Shown: piece by piece, positions 22,996 through 32,336 of the stretch
Position numbering within the stretch: position 1 is the first letter of the stretch
How the letters are laid out: each line of letters opens with the position of its first letter
Assembly (NCBI GenBank): GCA_023249475.1
Contig: JAHFCO010000012.1
Span: 1 to 53,965, forward strand
Source of the DNA: Bacillota bacterium
Lineage (GTDB): Bacteria; Bacillota_I; Bacilli_A; Erysipelotrichales; Erysipelotrichaceae
DNA length: 53,965 bases
Direction: 5' to 3'
The notes under the pieces: model-generated
What the model was told of the DNA's origin: nothing
Database searches by the model: none
What the model saw: only the letters and a program-made list of their open reading frames with translations
Position numbers and translations under genes: made by a program

Positions 22996-24087
22996 ATGAG
23001 AGAATATCTGTTCACATCGGAAAGCGTCACCGACGGCCACCCCGATAAAATCTGCGACCAGATCGCCGATTCCATCCTGGACGCAGCCCTGTCGCAGGAC
23101 CCCTATTCCAAGATGGCGGTCGAAGCCACCATCAAGGATGATCTGATTTTGGTGTATGGCGAAGCCAACACGAAGGCGACGATCGATTTCGAGAAGATCG
23201 CGAAAGACGTCATCCGCAGCATCGGCTATGACGAAGAATACACCGTGATGGTGAAGGTCAACGGCCAATCCGCCGAGATTTTCAACGCGGTCACGGGACA
23301 TGACGAAATCGCCGCCGGCGACCAAGGGATCATGTTCGGCTATGCCAGCGACGAAACCGCAAACTACATGCCGTTGGCGATCGACACCGCCCACAAACTG
23401 TCCAAACGACTCAGCGATCTGAAATGGGAAGACAAGCGCATCCGTCCCGACGGAAAAACGCAGGTCACCGTCCTGTATCGCGACCATAAACCGGTATCGA
23501 TCGACACGATCGTCGTCTCGACCCAGCACAGCGCGGACATGACGCAGGAAGAACTCCACGAAGTCGTCAAGACGCAAGTCATCGACCGCGTGGTCGATCC
23601 GAAATGGATCACCCCGGATACCAAATACTTCATCAACCCCTCGGGTTCCTTCATCGTCGGCGGATCCTTCGGCGACAGCGGCACCACCGGACGTAAGATC
23701 GTCGTCGACACCTACGGCGGCATGGGACGGATCGGAGGCGGCTGTTTCAGTTCGAAAGACCCCTCCAAGGTCGACCGTTCGGCGGCTTACTATTCCCGTT
23801 ACGTCGCCAAGAACCTGGTCGCGGCCAAACTCGCGGAACGCTGCGAAATCCAACTTTCCTACGCGATCGGGCAAACCCATCCGATTTCGATCATGATCGA
23901 CACCTTCAACACGAATCTGGTCGAACTCGAGGAAATCTATGCCTGGGTCAAACGCAATTTCGACTTCAGCGTCGGCAACATCATCCGGGAACTCGACCTC
24001 CTGAAACCCATCTACCGCAAGACGGCCAACTTCGGCCACTTCGGACGCGACGGGTTCAGTTGGGAAACCATCAAAGCCACGAAGTAA
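22996..24087 (+). CDS. metK: S-adenosylmethionine synthetase, divergent short form
   Basis: Makes SAM from ATP and methionine. The 363-residue product has the start ESVTDGHPDKICDQIADSILDA, a GRKIVVDTYGG segment, the P-loop-like GGGCFSSKDPSKVDRSAAYY and the C-terminal SYAIGQTHPIS. It is shorter than the usual 380-400. Changes are seen at conserved points: AAGDQG for GAGDQG (residues 106-111), GSFGDSGTTGRK for the usual GPxGDxGLTGRK, and GRIGGG for ARHGGG. Catalytic regions are otherwise kept, so a functional but divergent enzyme is likely. AGGAGGAACC precedes ATG. Confidence 0.95.
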   Translation: MREYLFTSESVTDGHPDKICDQIADSILDAALSQDPYSKMAVEATIKDDLILVYGEANTKATIDFEKIAKDVIRSIGYDEEYTVMVKVNGQSAEIFNAVTGHDEIAAGDQGIMFGYASDETANYMPLAIDTAHKLSKRLSDLKWEDKRIRPDGKTQVTVLYRDHKPVSIDTIVVSTQHSADMTQEELHEVVKTQVIDRVVDPKWITPDTKYFINPSGSFIVGGSFGDSGTTGRKIVVDTYGGMGRIGGGCFSSKDPSKVDRSAAYYSRYVAKNLVAAKLAERCEIQLSYAIGQTHPISIMIDTFNTNLVELEEIYAWVKRNFDFSVGNIIRELDLLKPIYRKTANFGHFGRDGFSWETIKATK

Positions 24088-24108
24088 CGGGAAACCGTTG
24101 CTTTTTTT
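24086..24108 (+). terminator. Terminator of metK
   Basis: AACGG-GAAA-CCGTT (24086-24099) followed by GC and seven T's. It overlaps the metK stop. Confidence 0.85.
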
Positions 24109-24155
24109 ATGCATTCCGCTTTACAGGGAAGAACGGATATGTAATACTTAATTCA

Positions 24156-24176
24156 CTTAACTATTAAGCATCTTAA
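24156..24176. promoter_or_regulatory. Candidate MarR operator
   Basis: Overlapping palindromes CTTAA-CTA-TTAAG (24156-24168) and TTAAG-CAT-CTTAA (24164-24176) lie 15 bases before the marR start. The half TTAACTATTAA (24157-24167) recurs exactly at 32815-32825, upstream of another MarR-efflux operon. Confidence 0.6.
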
Positions 24177-24190
24177 GTAAAAGGAGGACT

Positions 24191-24661
24191 ATGGATAACA
24201 ACCTTAAACAAAAGAGGATCTGCGACTTGATCGCCTCGATGGAGAGGATGCGCAGGGCGCAGAAGACGATGCGCAGCAAGCATAGCCACGAAGGTCCGAT
24301 CTTTCCCTTGATCGAATTCGCCAACGCCTGCGGGGACGAGTCGGTCCCCATCAGCAAACTGGCGGAAGTCTTCGGCGTCTCCGCCGCGGCCGCGACCCAG
24401 TTCATCACGAAGATGTCGATGCACGGCTATGTGGTCAGGGAAGAGAACCCGCAGGACCGCCGCCAGGTCATGGTCCGGATTTCCGACAAAGGGAAGGCAA
24501 CCGTGAAGGAAGCGCAGGCCGAGTTCATGGAAACGATGAGCGGTCTTTTGGATTACCTGGGCGAAGAAGACAGTCTTAAAATGAATGCGATCATCGAGAA
24601 GGTCGCGGAATATTTCAACCAAGGAAAGCAAGAACAACATGAAAAAGAAAACAAAGCGTAG
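24191..24661 (+). CDS. MarR-family regulator of the MacAB-type exporter
   Basis: A 156-residue winged-helix regulator (SKLAEVFGVSAAAATQFITKMSMHGYVVREENPQDRRQVMVRISDKG covers the recognition helix and the RRQVMV wing). AAAGGAGG precedes ATG 24191. Its last 23 bases overlap the exporter's first gene, so it probably represses its own operon through the palindromes at 24156-24176. The ligand that releases it is unknown. Confidence 0.88.
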   Translation: MDNNLKQKRICDLIASMERMRRAQKTMRSKHSHEGPIFPLIEFANACGDESVPISKLAEVFGVSAAAATQFITKMSMHGYVVREENPQDRRQVMVRISDKGKATVKEAQAEFMETMSGLLDYLGEEDSLKMNAIIEKVAEYFNQGKQEQHEKENKA

Positions 24662-25523
24662 AGTAATTTGGTTCGTCGTCATCGCGGTCATCATCAGCGC
24701 GGGCTTTTTACTCCTGAACAATTTCCGCAACACTTCGATGAAAAAACTCGTCGAAGAAAGCACGATCGTGACCGTGGAAAAGGGCGAACTGATCCTTTAC
24801 AGCGTCGCGAAAGGGAAGATCACTTCGGCGGATACGTCGGAAGTGAAGTTCGAAGGCAGTCTCAAAGACAATTACGTCAAGGTCGGGGACGTGGTCACGA
24901 AGGATTTCAAGCTCGGCCAATACAAGAACGCGATGCAACAGGTGTATAACCTGCGCGCCAAGATCGACGGCATCGTCATCCAGGTCGCCAACAACGCGAT
25001 GCCTTCCTATGTCGTCGCCAATCCGGATAAACTCCAGATGGAAGTCCAGATTTCCGAAAAGGACATCGCGAAGATCAGCGTCGGGCAAAAGTCAAAAGTG
25101 TTCATCGACGCCTTGAACCTGACCGTTGAAGGCACCGTCAGCAAGATCAGCCTGATCGGCAACACCTCCACCGATTTCACCACGTACACGGTCACCGTCG
25201 CCTTCGCCAAAGGAGACAACCCGATTTTCCTGGGGATGACCGGCAGCGCCAAGATCGAAACCTTGGTTAAGAAAGACATTTATCTGGTACCGGTCGAAGC
25301 CTTGATCCAAAGCGGGGGGAAAATCAACCTCCTCAGCGCGGAATGGTTCGACAACATGAACAAACCTGAGAAAGACTACTATCTTGAAGTCACCGTCGGT
25401 AGTGCGGACATCGACGTCGCGGAAGTGAGCGCCGAAGGGTTGGAAGGCTTTGAAGCCGTCATCCTGCCGGAATCGACGTCCTTCACCGGTTTCGGGGGTC
25501 TCCGCAATGCTGACGCTGAGTAA
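24639..25523 (+). CDS. Membrane-fusion (HlyD/MacA-like) protein of the exporter
   Basis: A 294-residue adaptor with a basic start, one N-terminal transmembrane helix (VIWFVVIAVIISAGFLLLNNF), then a short lipoyl-like/beta-barrel extracytoplasmic part (VTVEKGELILYSVAKGKI...; AKIDGIVIQVANN; MEVQISEKDIAKISVGQKSKVFIDAL). It is small for MacA and lacks a long coiled coil, as in Gram-positive YknX-type proteins. It overlaps marR by 23 bases and its end overlaps the ATPase gene. Confidence 0.85.
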   Translation: MKKKTKRRVIWFVVIAVIISAGFLLLNNFRNTSMKKLVEESTIVTVEKGELILYSVAKGKITSADTSEVKFEGSLKDNYVKVGDVVTKDFKLGQYKNAMQQVYNLRAKIDGIVIQVANNAMPSYVVANPDKLQMEVQISEKDIAKISVGQKSKVFIDALNLTVEGTVSKISLIGNTSTDFTTYTVTVAFAKGDNPIFLGMTGSAKIETLVKKDIYLVPVEALIQSGGKINLLSAEWFDNMNKPEKDYYLEVTVGSADIDVAEVSAEGLEGFEAVILPESTSFTGFGGLRNADAE

Positions 25524-26196
25524 CGTCACCAAGCACTACAAGATGGGTGATTCCGTCGTCCGTGCCTTGGACGGGATCAGCCTGACCATCGACGAAGGGG
25601 ATTTCACCGCCATCGTCGGTCCCTCGGGAAGCGGGAAGTCCACCCTAATGAACATCATCGGGTGTTTGGACATCGTCACCGACGGGGAATACGTCCTCAA
25701 CCAGATCCCCATCAAAAAATACGAAGAAGACGAACTGGCGGAAATCCGCAACAAGCAGATCGGGTTCGTTTTCCAGCAGTTCAACCTGTTGCCTTCCTTC
25801 AGCGCCTTGGAGAACGTCATGATGCCCATGACCTATGCCCGGGTCCCCAAGAAACAACGCGAGAAGATCGCCGCCGAAATCCTGACGAAAGTCGGATTGG
25901 GCGACCGGATGGACCACAAGCCCACCGAGTTGTCGGGCGGACAGCAGCAACGCGTTTCCATCGCCCGGGCCTTGGCGAACAACCCGGCGATCATCCTGGC
26001 CGACGAACCGACCGGGGCGCTGGACCAGAAGACCGGCAAGGAAGTGCTCGACCTTCTGACCCAGCTCAACAAGCAGGGGAAGACCGTCATCGTCATCACC
26101 CACGACGTCGGGGTCGCCGCCTATGCCTCGCGCATCCTGACGATCCGCGACGGCAAGATCGTCGACGATTCGCGCAAGGAGGCCGACCATGTTTAA
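25507..26196 (+). CDS. MacB/LolD-like ABC ATPase
   Basis: A 229-residue ATPase. Walker A is GPSGSGKST, the signature [15 protein letters not shown], Walker B is [13 protein letters not shown], and a Q-loop segment [20 protein letters not shown] and H-loop VITHD are present. This is the MacB/LolD-type energising subunit, here split from its permease. ATG 25507 overlaps the adaptor gene by 17 bases. It overlaps the permease by eight. Confidence 0.95.
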   Translation: MLTLSNVTKHYKMGDSVVRALDGISLTIDEGDFTAIVGPSGSGKSTLMNIIGCLDIVTDGEYVLNQIPIKKYEEDELAEIRNKQIGFVFQQFNLLPSFSALENVMMPMTYARVPKKQREKIAAEILTKVGLGDRMDHKPTELSGGQQQRVSIARALANNPAIILADEPTGALDQKTGKEVLDLLTQLNKQGKTVIVITHDVGVAAYASRILTIRDGKIVDDSRKEADHV

Positions 26197-27352
26197 GGAA
26201 TATTTCTCGATCGCCTGGCGTTCGGTGGTCGCCCACAAGATCCGTGCGCTTCTCACCACCTTGGGCGTCGTCATCGGTGTTTCTTCAGTCATCCTTCTAC
26301 TTTCGCTGGGCAACAGCGCCAAGGCGGAAGCGGCGAACCAGATCCGCGCCATCGGCAGCAACCTCATCATCGTCCGGGTCACCGACCGCAACGGGGTGCT
26401 TCCGACCATCTGGCTGGATGAACTCAAAGACAGCGGGAAACTGGCCGCCTACAGTGAAATCATCTCCGGGAACACCTCCTACGTCGTCAACGGGCAGAAC
26501 TTCGACGTTTCCGTCAGCGGCGTGAACCAGGACTACGGCTTCGTCTCCAGCCTCGAACTCACAAGCGGCCGGTTCTTATCCCAGATCGACCTCGACAACA
26601 ACCTGCCGGTCGTGGTCATCGGACCCAAGGTCGCGGAAAAACTCTTCCCCTTGACCGATGCGGTCGGGGAAACGATGGTCATCCAAGGCGTGCAGTTCCG
26701 CGTCATCGGGATCCTGACGGAGCGGGGGACCAACTTCAACGGCGATCTCGACGCGACCGCCTACATCCCCATCGATTTCGCCGGGACCCTGTTCCCGTAT
26801 CGTCTGAATTCGAAAACCTATTATCTCGCCAGCGAAACGGAAGACACGGTCGCGACGTCGATGCGCAAAATCGAGTCCTATCTGACCTCCGTCCTGCCTT
26901 CCGCCAACGAGTTCAACGTCTTCAGCCAATCGCAGATCCTGGGTGTCATGAACACCCTCATGGGTCTCCTCACGACCTTGTTGGCGGGAATCGCCTCCAT
27001 CTCGTTGATCGTCGGGGGCATCGGCATCATGAACATCATGTTGGTGACCGTCCGTGAACGGACCCGCGAAATCGGGGTGCGAAAAGCCCTCGGTGCCAAA
27101 CGTTCGCAGATCCTGATCCAGTTCCTCATCGAAGCGGTCATCATCACCACCCTGGGCGGCTTGATCGGCTTGGGCGTCAGCTATGTCGGCGCCGCCATCA
27201 TCCAATACCTCTCCGACTTCAAAGTCACGGTCGGTTTGGATTCGGTCTTCTTATCCCTGATTTTCTCGATCACCATCGGCGTCGTCTTCGGGATCTATCC
27301 CGCCAACAAGGCGTCGCAGTTGGAACCGGTCGACGCCCTACGCTACGAATAA
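26189..27352 (+). CDS. MacB/FtsX-type ABC permease
   Basis: A 387-residue permease with an N-terminal membrane helix (ALLTTLGVVIGVSSVILLLSL), a large extracytoplasmic MacB periplasmic-core-like domain (residues about 45-250) and three C-terminal helices around SLIVGGIGIMNIMLVTVRERTREIGVRKALGAK. This is the type VII exporter fold, which pushes substrates outward by mechanotransmission. GCAAGGAGG precedes ATG. With the adaptor and ATPase it forms a complete unit; peptides, toxins or drugs are possible substrates. Confidence 0.95.
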   Translation: MFKEYFSIAWRSVVAHKIRALLTTLGVVIGVSSVILLLSLGNSAKAEAANQIRAIGSNLIIVRVTDRNGVLPTIWLDELKDSGKLAAYSEIISGNTSYVVNGQNFDVSVSGVNQDYGFVSSLELTSGRFLSQIDLDNNLPVVVIGPKVAEKLFPLTDAVGETMVIQGVQFRVIGILTERGTNFNGDLDATAYIPIDFAGTLFPYRLNSKTYYLASETEDTVATSMRKIESYLTSVLPSANEFNVFSQSQILGVMNTLMGLLTTLLAGIASISLIVGGIGIMNIMLVTVRERTREIGVRKALGAKRSQILIQFLIEAVIITTLGGLIGLGVSYVGAAIIQYLSDFKVTVGLDSVFLSLIFSITIGVVFGIYPANKASQLEPVDALRYE

Positions 27353-27355
27353 AAG

Positions 27356-27383
27356 AAATCCGCAATTCACGTTGCGGATTTTT
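27356..27383. terminator. Terminator between exporter and deacetylase genes
   Basis: AAATCCGCAA (27356-27365) pairs with TTGCGGATTT (27372-27381) with T's after it. Both strands can use it: the plus-strand exporter operon and the minus-strand deacetylase converge here. Confidence 0.82.
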
Positions 27384-27385
27384 CT

Positions 27386-28729
27386 TTAGTTCTTCACCCC
27401 ATGGTGGGCGGGATGTGAGTTGACATTCAAGGCACTGAACGAATAACCCTCTTGTTTCGCATAAGACAGGATGTCCCGCAACGCTTCCAGCGTGCTTTCA
27501 TGCCCGCCGCTATCATGCATCAGCACGACATAGTTGGACCGCGACCCCAATTGTTTCAACACGTAGTTCGTGATGAACGCCGCGTCGTGTTTCCCGGCAT
27601 CCCCCGAAGAGAGGTTCCAGTCGAAATACTGGATCCCTTTCTCCCGGATCGAACGGGTCAAGAGGGTCATGATCCCGGGGTTGAACGAACTGACCGTATT
27701 GGAACTTCCGCCCGGGAAGCGATAGAGTCGCGTCGTTTCGCCGGTCAGATTCTTGATCCATGCCTGCTCGGCGTATAGATCCTGGAAGAACGCTTCTTCC
27801 GAAGCGTAGATTCTTGAATAGACATGGGAATAGGAATGCATCCCGATGCTGTGTCCTTCGCGATGCGCCCGTTGGATGACCTTGTCGTAGCCCGATTTCT
27901 TGTTGATGAAGAAGGTGGCTTTCACATCGAATTCCGCCAACAAATCGAGGAAATCGTCGGTGAGGTAACTGGGTCCGTCGTCGAAGGTCAGAAAGATCGT
28001 CGAGGCGCTATGCGATTTCTTCACATGGATCAACTGGGTGAACGTGGCTGCGTTGCCCTTGGAATCCACGATGGAATACGTGAGAATCTGGTCGCCGACC
28101 ACGGACGTGTCGATGATCTTATCCGTCGTGACCAAAGCGCTCAAATCGCCTTCGCATCGGTCGGTGGCCACGATGTTCGGAAGCTGACCGCCTTCAAGCA
28201 CCGACACTTCGCCGGGGGCGTCGAAGACCGGCGCGTCGATGTCGCGTACATGGATTTCACGAATCAGACTGGCGGAATTCCCCGCAAGATCCGCAACATG
28301 ATATGTGATTTTGACATCGTCGGAAGTGATCTCGATCGTCGATGTCAGGTCGCCGTCGACGAGGTCGATGGCGGTCGCCCCTTGTTCCTGATACGTTTGT
28401 CCGGGGCAGACGTCGGTGACGGCTTTTCCGATGAGGACCAACGCGGGCGGGGTGGTGTCGACGACCTTGATTTTCCGCGTGGTCTGCGCGACGACTTCCT
28501 TGCCGTCGACCAAGAGGTAGCGCATGCGGTAGGTCCCTGGTTTTTGCGGGTTCAAGTCGGAAGAAACCGCGAGTTTCGCCGTTTCGCCGGGGAGGAGCGT
28601 AACCCCGGGTTCGAGATAGGGTTGGCCGGCTTCCAATACGAAAACCGACGGACCGGCGATGCGGATCCGCTGCGATGCACACGATGTGAGAAGGGTGATC
28701 ATAAGGATGAACAAGATGGTTTTTCGCAT
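27386..28729 (-). CDS. Polysaccharide deacetylase lipoprotein with Ig-like repeats
   Basis: A 447-residue exported lipoprotein: signal peptide with lipobox LLTSC, about three DUF5011-type Ig-like repeats (residues about 25-250, e.g. VVDTTPPALVLIGKAVTDVCPGQTY and IHVRDIDAPVFDAPGEVSVL), then a NodB domain with TFDDGPS, HSYSH, RFPGGSSN, NLSSGD and VLMHDS. NodB enzymes deacetylate peptidoglycan or other amino sugars with a metal held by Asp-His-His. Ig repeats usually tether the enzyme to the wall. GGGGAG precedes ATG, and an extended -10 lies at 28747-28752. Confidence 0.92.
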   Translation of the reverse strand: MRKTILFILMITLLTSCASQRIRIAGPSVFVLEAGQPYLEPGVTLLPGETAKLAVSSDLNPQKPGTYRMRYLLVDGKEVVAQTTRKIKVVDTTPPALVLIGKAVTDVCPGQTYQEQGATAIDLVDGDLTSTIEITSDDVKITYHVADLAGNSASLIREIHVRDIDAPVFDAPGEVSVLEGGQLPNIVATDRCEGDLSALVTTDKIIDTSVVGDQILTYSIVDSKGNAATFTQLIHVKKSHSASTIFLTFDDGPSYLTDDFLDLLAEFDVKATFFINKKSGYDKVIQRAHREGHSIGMHSYSHVYSRIYASEEAFFQDLYAEQAWIKNLTGETTRLYRFPGGSSNTVSSFNPGIMTLLTRSIREKGIQYFDWNLSSGDAGKHDAAFITNYVLKQLGSRSNYVVLMHDSGGHESTLEALRDILSYAKQEGYSFSALNVNSHPAHHGVKN

Positions 28730-28746
28730 GGTATACTCCCCACCGA

Positions 28747-28755
28747 ATTATATCA
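28747..28755 (-). promoter_or_regulatory. Extended -10 promoter of the deacetylase gene
   Basis: TGATATAAT on the minus strand, 18 bases before the start codon. No clear -35 box. Confidence 0.6.
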
Positions 28756-28771
28756 TTTCAAGCCAAAGAAA

Positions 28772-28790
28772 AACACGTTTTGAACGTGTT
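28772..28790 (-). terminator. Terminator of the ABC exporter operon
   Basis: On the minus strand AACACGTT-CAA-AACGTGTT is followed by TTTCTTT. It overlaps the stop codon region of the gene ending at 28789. Confidence 0.8.
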
Positions 28791-30612
28791 ATTCTTCAGG
28801 GTCGAATTGGCTTTGGTAGAGTTTCGCATAGAACCCGTCGGCTTGGATGAGGGATTCGTGGTTGCCTTTTTCAACGATGGCGCCATGGTTCATGACCAGG
28901 ATCAAATCCGCATCGCGGATGGTGGAAAGACGGTGGGCGATGATGAAGCTGGTGCGTCCCCGCATGAGTTTCTCCATCGCTTTCTGGATGAGGACTTCGG
29001 TGCGGGTATCGACCGAACTGGTCGCTTCGTCCAGGATGAGGATCGAGGGGTTCGATAGGAAGGCGCGCGCGATCGTCAGGAGCTGTTTTTGGCCCTGGCT
29101 GATGTTGGAGCCTTCTTCGTTGATGACCATCTCGTAGCCGTCGGGAAGCGTCCGTACGAAGTGGTGCGCCTTGGCGGAGTCGGCGGCGTGGATGATTTCA
29201 TCCATCGTCGCACTCGGGCTGCCGAAGGCGATGTTGTCCTTGATGCTGCCGTTGAACAACCAGGTGTCCTGCAACACCATCCCGAAGGTGTCGCGCAGAT
29301 CGTTGCGTTTCATCTCGCGGATGTCGACGCCGTCGATCTTGATCGCCCCGCCCTTGACGTCGTAGAAACGCATCAAGAGGTTGATCAGGGTCGTCTTGCC
29401 GGCGCCGGTCGGACCGACGATGGCGATCTTCTGACCCGGCTTGACATCGATGTCGAGGTTCTGGATGAAGATGTTGTCGTCGCTGTAGCCGAAGTCCACG
29501 TTCTCAAACGTGACATGGCCTTGGACGCGGTCGAGTTTGACCGGGGCGTCGCTTTCATCCACTTCTTCTTCCTCGTCGAGGAATTCGAAGACGCGTTCGG
29601 CCGCGGCCACCGTCGATTGAAGCACGTTGGCGATCTGCGCCGTCTGGTTGATCGGCTGGGAGAAGTTGCGGGTGTACTGGATGAACGATTGGATGTCCCC
29701 GATGTTGATCTTGCCGTCGACGACCAGGTAGCCGCCCAATACGCAGACCGCGACATAGGAGAGGTTGCCGACGAAGGAGATGATCGGCATCATCATGCCC
29801 GAGATGAACTCGGCTTTCCATGTGATCTCCGTCAGTTCGTCGCTGCTCTTGTTGAAGGCTTCGATCGCCTGTTCTTCGCCGTTGAACACCTTGACGATGT
29901 TGTGGGCGCCGAAATTCTCCTCGATCATCCCGTTCAACGCGCCGAGTTTCGCGGAACGCTGACGGAAGAACTTCTGACCGAGTTTGACGATGTTCATGAT
30001 GAGGAAGAGGGATATCGGAAGGGAGACGATGGAGATCATCGTCATCTGGACGTTGATCGACAGCATCATGATCAAGATCCCGATGACCGAAGCCACGGAC
30101 GTCACGACCTGGGTGACGGATTGGTTGAGCGAGTTGGCGATGGTGTCGACATCGTTGGTGATGCGGCTCAGGATATCGCCAAACGGCTCGGTATCATAGT
30201 ATTTCAACGGAAGCGTATTGATCTTGTCCGTGATCTTCAGGCGCAGATTGAACGTGATTTTCTGTGAAACCCCCGACATGACGAAGGATTGGATGTAGGT
30301 GAAGGCCGAACTCAGGAAATAGAGTCCGAGCATCAACAGCAACATCCTCCGTACATAGTCCAGGTCGATGGCCGCCCCCGGGATTTTCATCATGATCGCG
30401 ATGAAGCCCTCGACGATCTTGTTTGTGATGTTCCCCAGGATTTTCGGGGAGACGATCGAGAAGATGGTGCCCAGGATGGCCATCACGATGATGACGATCA
30501 ACTGAGCCCAATAGTCTTTGGAGAAAACAACCAGTCTTTTCAGCGTACCTTTGAAGTCCTTGGCTTTCGCACCGCCGTGCATCGCAGCCATCGGGCCGCC
30601 TCTCATGCTCAT
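28789..30612 (-). CDS. ABC exporter half (membrane-ATPase fusion), second gene
   Basis: A 607-residue half-transporter: a glycine/methionine-rich N-terminal extension, six transmembrane helices (residues about 25-320), then a nucleotide-binding domain with Walker A GPTGAGKTT, signature NISQGQKQLLTIARAFL and Walker B ILILDEATSSVDTRTE. The signature opens NISQG, not LSGG, a common mark of the asymmetric heterodimeric exporters. It overlaps the upstream partner by four bases, and pairs with it as a heterodimer. Confidence 0.94.
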   Translation of the reverse strand: MSMRGGPMAAMHGGAKAKDFKGTLKRLVVFSKDYWAQLIVIIVMAILGTIFSIVSPKILGNITNKIVEGFIAIMMKIPGAAIDLDYVRRMLLLMLGLYFLSSAFTYIQSFVMSGVSQKITFNLRLKITDKINTLPLKYYDTEPFGDILSRITNDVDTIANSLNQSVTQVVTSVASVIGILIMMLSINVQMTMISIVSLPISLFLIMNIVKLGQKFFRQRSAKLGALNGMIEENFGAHNIVKVFNGEEQAIEAFNKSSDELTEITWKAEFISGMMMPIISFVGNLSYVAVCVLGGYLVVDGKINIGDIQSFIQYTRNFSQPINQTAQIANVLQSTVAAAERVFEFLDEEEEVDESDAPVKLDRVQGHVTFENVDFGYSDDNIFIQNLDIDVKPGQKIAIVGPTGAGKTTLINLLMRFYDVKGGAIKIDGVDIREMKRNDLRDTFGMVLQDTWLFNGSIKDNIAFGSPSATMDEIIHAADSAKAHHFVRTLPDGYEMVINEEGSNISQGQKQLLTIARAFLSNPSILILDEATSSVDTRTEVLIQKAMEKLMRGRTSFIIAHRLSTIRDADLILVMNHGAIVEKGNHESLIQADGFYAKLYQSQFDPEE

Positions 30613-32336
30613 GCCAATTCCTCCTTCGTCAACTGCGACGCCGCGATTTCATAGTAGACGGGGCAGTTTTTCAATAAATCCCGATGCGTGCCGATGCCGG
30701 CGATCGATCCGTTTTCAAGGACGACGATCTGATCGGCCGACATGATCGTACTGACGCGCTGACCGACGATCAAGACCGTCGCGTCGCTTAGTTTTTCATG
30801 GATCGCCTTACGTAGGGCGGAATCCGTCTTAAAGTCCAAGGCCGAGAAACTATCGTCGAAGATGTAGATCTCGGGTTTCTTCACCAACGCCCGTGCGATC
30901 GACAAGCGTTGCTTCTGACCGCCGGAAACATTGGTCGCGCCTTGCGCGATCAGATAATCATAGCCGCCTTCTTTTTCAAGGATGAAGTCTTTCGCCTGGG
31001 CGATCGACGCCGCTTCCTCGAGCTCTTCCTGACTCGCCTCGGGTCTGCCGTACGTCAGGTTCGATGCGATCGTCCCCGAGAAGAGGACGCCTTTCTGCGG
31101 GATATAGCCGATCTTGTCATGCAAGTCGCTCTGTTTCATATCGCGCAAATCGATGCCGTCGATCTTGATCGACCCGTCGCAAACATCGTAGAAACGCGGG
31201 ATGAGGTTGACCAAGGTCGATTTCCCGCTGCCCGTCGAACCGATGAACGCGGTGGTCTTACCCGGACGGGCGGTGAAGGTGATGTCGTGCAGCACATCCT
31301 CGTCGGCTTCCGGATAGCGGAAACAGACGTTTTCGAATTTGACTTCGCCGATGCCGCGCACGGCTTGCACCGGCTCTTCGGGATCGATGATCTGCGGTTT
31401 CGTATTCAGGACTTCGGCGATCCGCTTACCGGAAACCGCGGCGCGGGGATACATGATGAAGACCATCGACATCATGACGAAGGAGAACAGCATCTGGGTG
31501 GCGTACTGAAGGAACGCCATCATGTCGCCGATCAACAGGGAACCCGTGTTGATCTTCTCGGCGCCGACCCAGACGATCAAAATCGTCGTGAAACACATGA
31601 TCAGCATGATCCCCGGCATCATGAAGGACATGATGCGCTGCAGGATCGTATTGTTGTCGCGGACCTCGACGTTGACGCCGTTGAACTTGTCGGCTTGCGT
31701 CTCTTGCGCGTTGAACGCGCGGATGACGCGGATCCCGGTCAGGTTCTCGCGGGCGGTCAGGTTCAGTTTATCGGTCAGCTTCTGCACCCGTTCGAAACGC
31801 GGGGTGACGAAGGTGAAGATCGAAGCGATCATGAAGACCAGCAGGGGGATGACCACCGCGAAGATCCACGACATGCTTGAATTCAAAGCGTTGGCTTTCT
31901 GGAAGCCGATGATCGCATAGAGCGGGGCGGCGACGACCATCCGTAGCATCATCGTGATCATCATCTGGACTTGTTGGACGTCGTTGGTGTTGCGGGTGAT
32001 CAGGGAAGCCGTCGAGTACTTGTCGAACTCGATCAGCGAGAAATTCTCGATCTTCAGGTAGAGGTCCTTGCGGATCTTGTTGGACAGACCGGAGCCGACC
32101 CGCGCGGACAGGAAACTGGTGATGACGGAAATCGTCGCGACCGTCAAGGCGATCGCCAGCATCTGGAACCCCTTGGTGTAAATGAAGTCGATGTCCTGCT
32201 TGACGATCCCGGTATTGATGATGTCGCTCATGTAATCCGGAAGTTCGAGTTCAAGCATCGTCTGGGTGAAGACGAGCACGACGATGGCGATGACCTGCAT
32301 CCAGTAGAAACGCAGGTAGCTAAATACTTTTTTCAT
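30609..32336 (-). CDS. ABC exporter half (membrane-ATPase fusion), first gene
   Basis: A 575-residue half-transporter with six helices (first around MQVIAIVVLVFTQTMLELELP) and an ATPase domain with Walker A GSTGSGKST, signature VSGGQKQRLSIARAL and a Walker B of IYIFDDSFSALD. The Walker B ends in Asp (FDDS), not Glu, so its own site is likely degenerate for hydrolysis, as in BmrCD/LmrCD-type heterodimers. ATG 32336 was chosen for AAGGAGA upstream. It overlaps the marR gene by 17 bases. Confidence 0.94.
   Translation of the reverse strand: MKKVFSYLRFYWMQVIAIVVLVFTQTMLELELPDYMSDIINTGIVKQDIDFIYTKGFQMLAIALTVATISVITSFLSARVGSGLSNKIRKDLYLKIENFSLIEFDKYSTASLITRNTNDVQQVQMMITMMLRMVVAAPLYAIIGFQKANALNSSMSWIFAVVIPLLVFMIASIFTFVTPRFERVQKLTDKLNLTARENLTGIRVIRAFNAQETQADKFNGVNVEVRDNNTILQRIMSFMMPGIMLIMCFTTILIVWVGAEKINTGSLLIGDMMAFLQYATQMLFSFVMMSMVFIMYPRAAVSGKRIAEVLNTKPQIIDPEEPVQAVRGIGEVKFENVCFRYPEADEDVLHDITFTARPGKTTAFIGSTGSGKSTLVNLIPRFYDVCDGSIKIDGIDLRDMKQSDLHDKIGYIPQKGVLFSGTIASNLTYGRPEASQEELEEAASIAQAKDFILEKEGGYDYLIAQGATNVSGGQKQRLSIARALVKKPEIYIFDDSFSALDFKTDSALRKAIHEKLSDATVLIVGQRVSTIMSADQIVVLENGSIAGIGTHRDLLKNCPVYYEIAASQLTKEELA

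Noticed and set aside
22870-24114. 414-residue open frame on the minus strand
   Set aside because: Runs antisense through the whole of metK, which has clear family motifs, and across the SAM riboswitch. It is a by-product of third-position bias in GC-rich codons.
29089-30267. 392-residue open frame opposite the ABC exporter gene
   Set aside because: Antisense shadow; no homology signal, no start signals.
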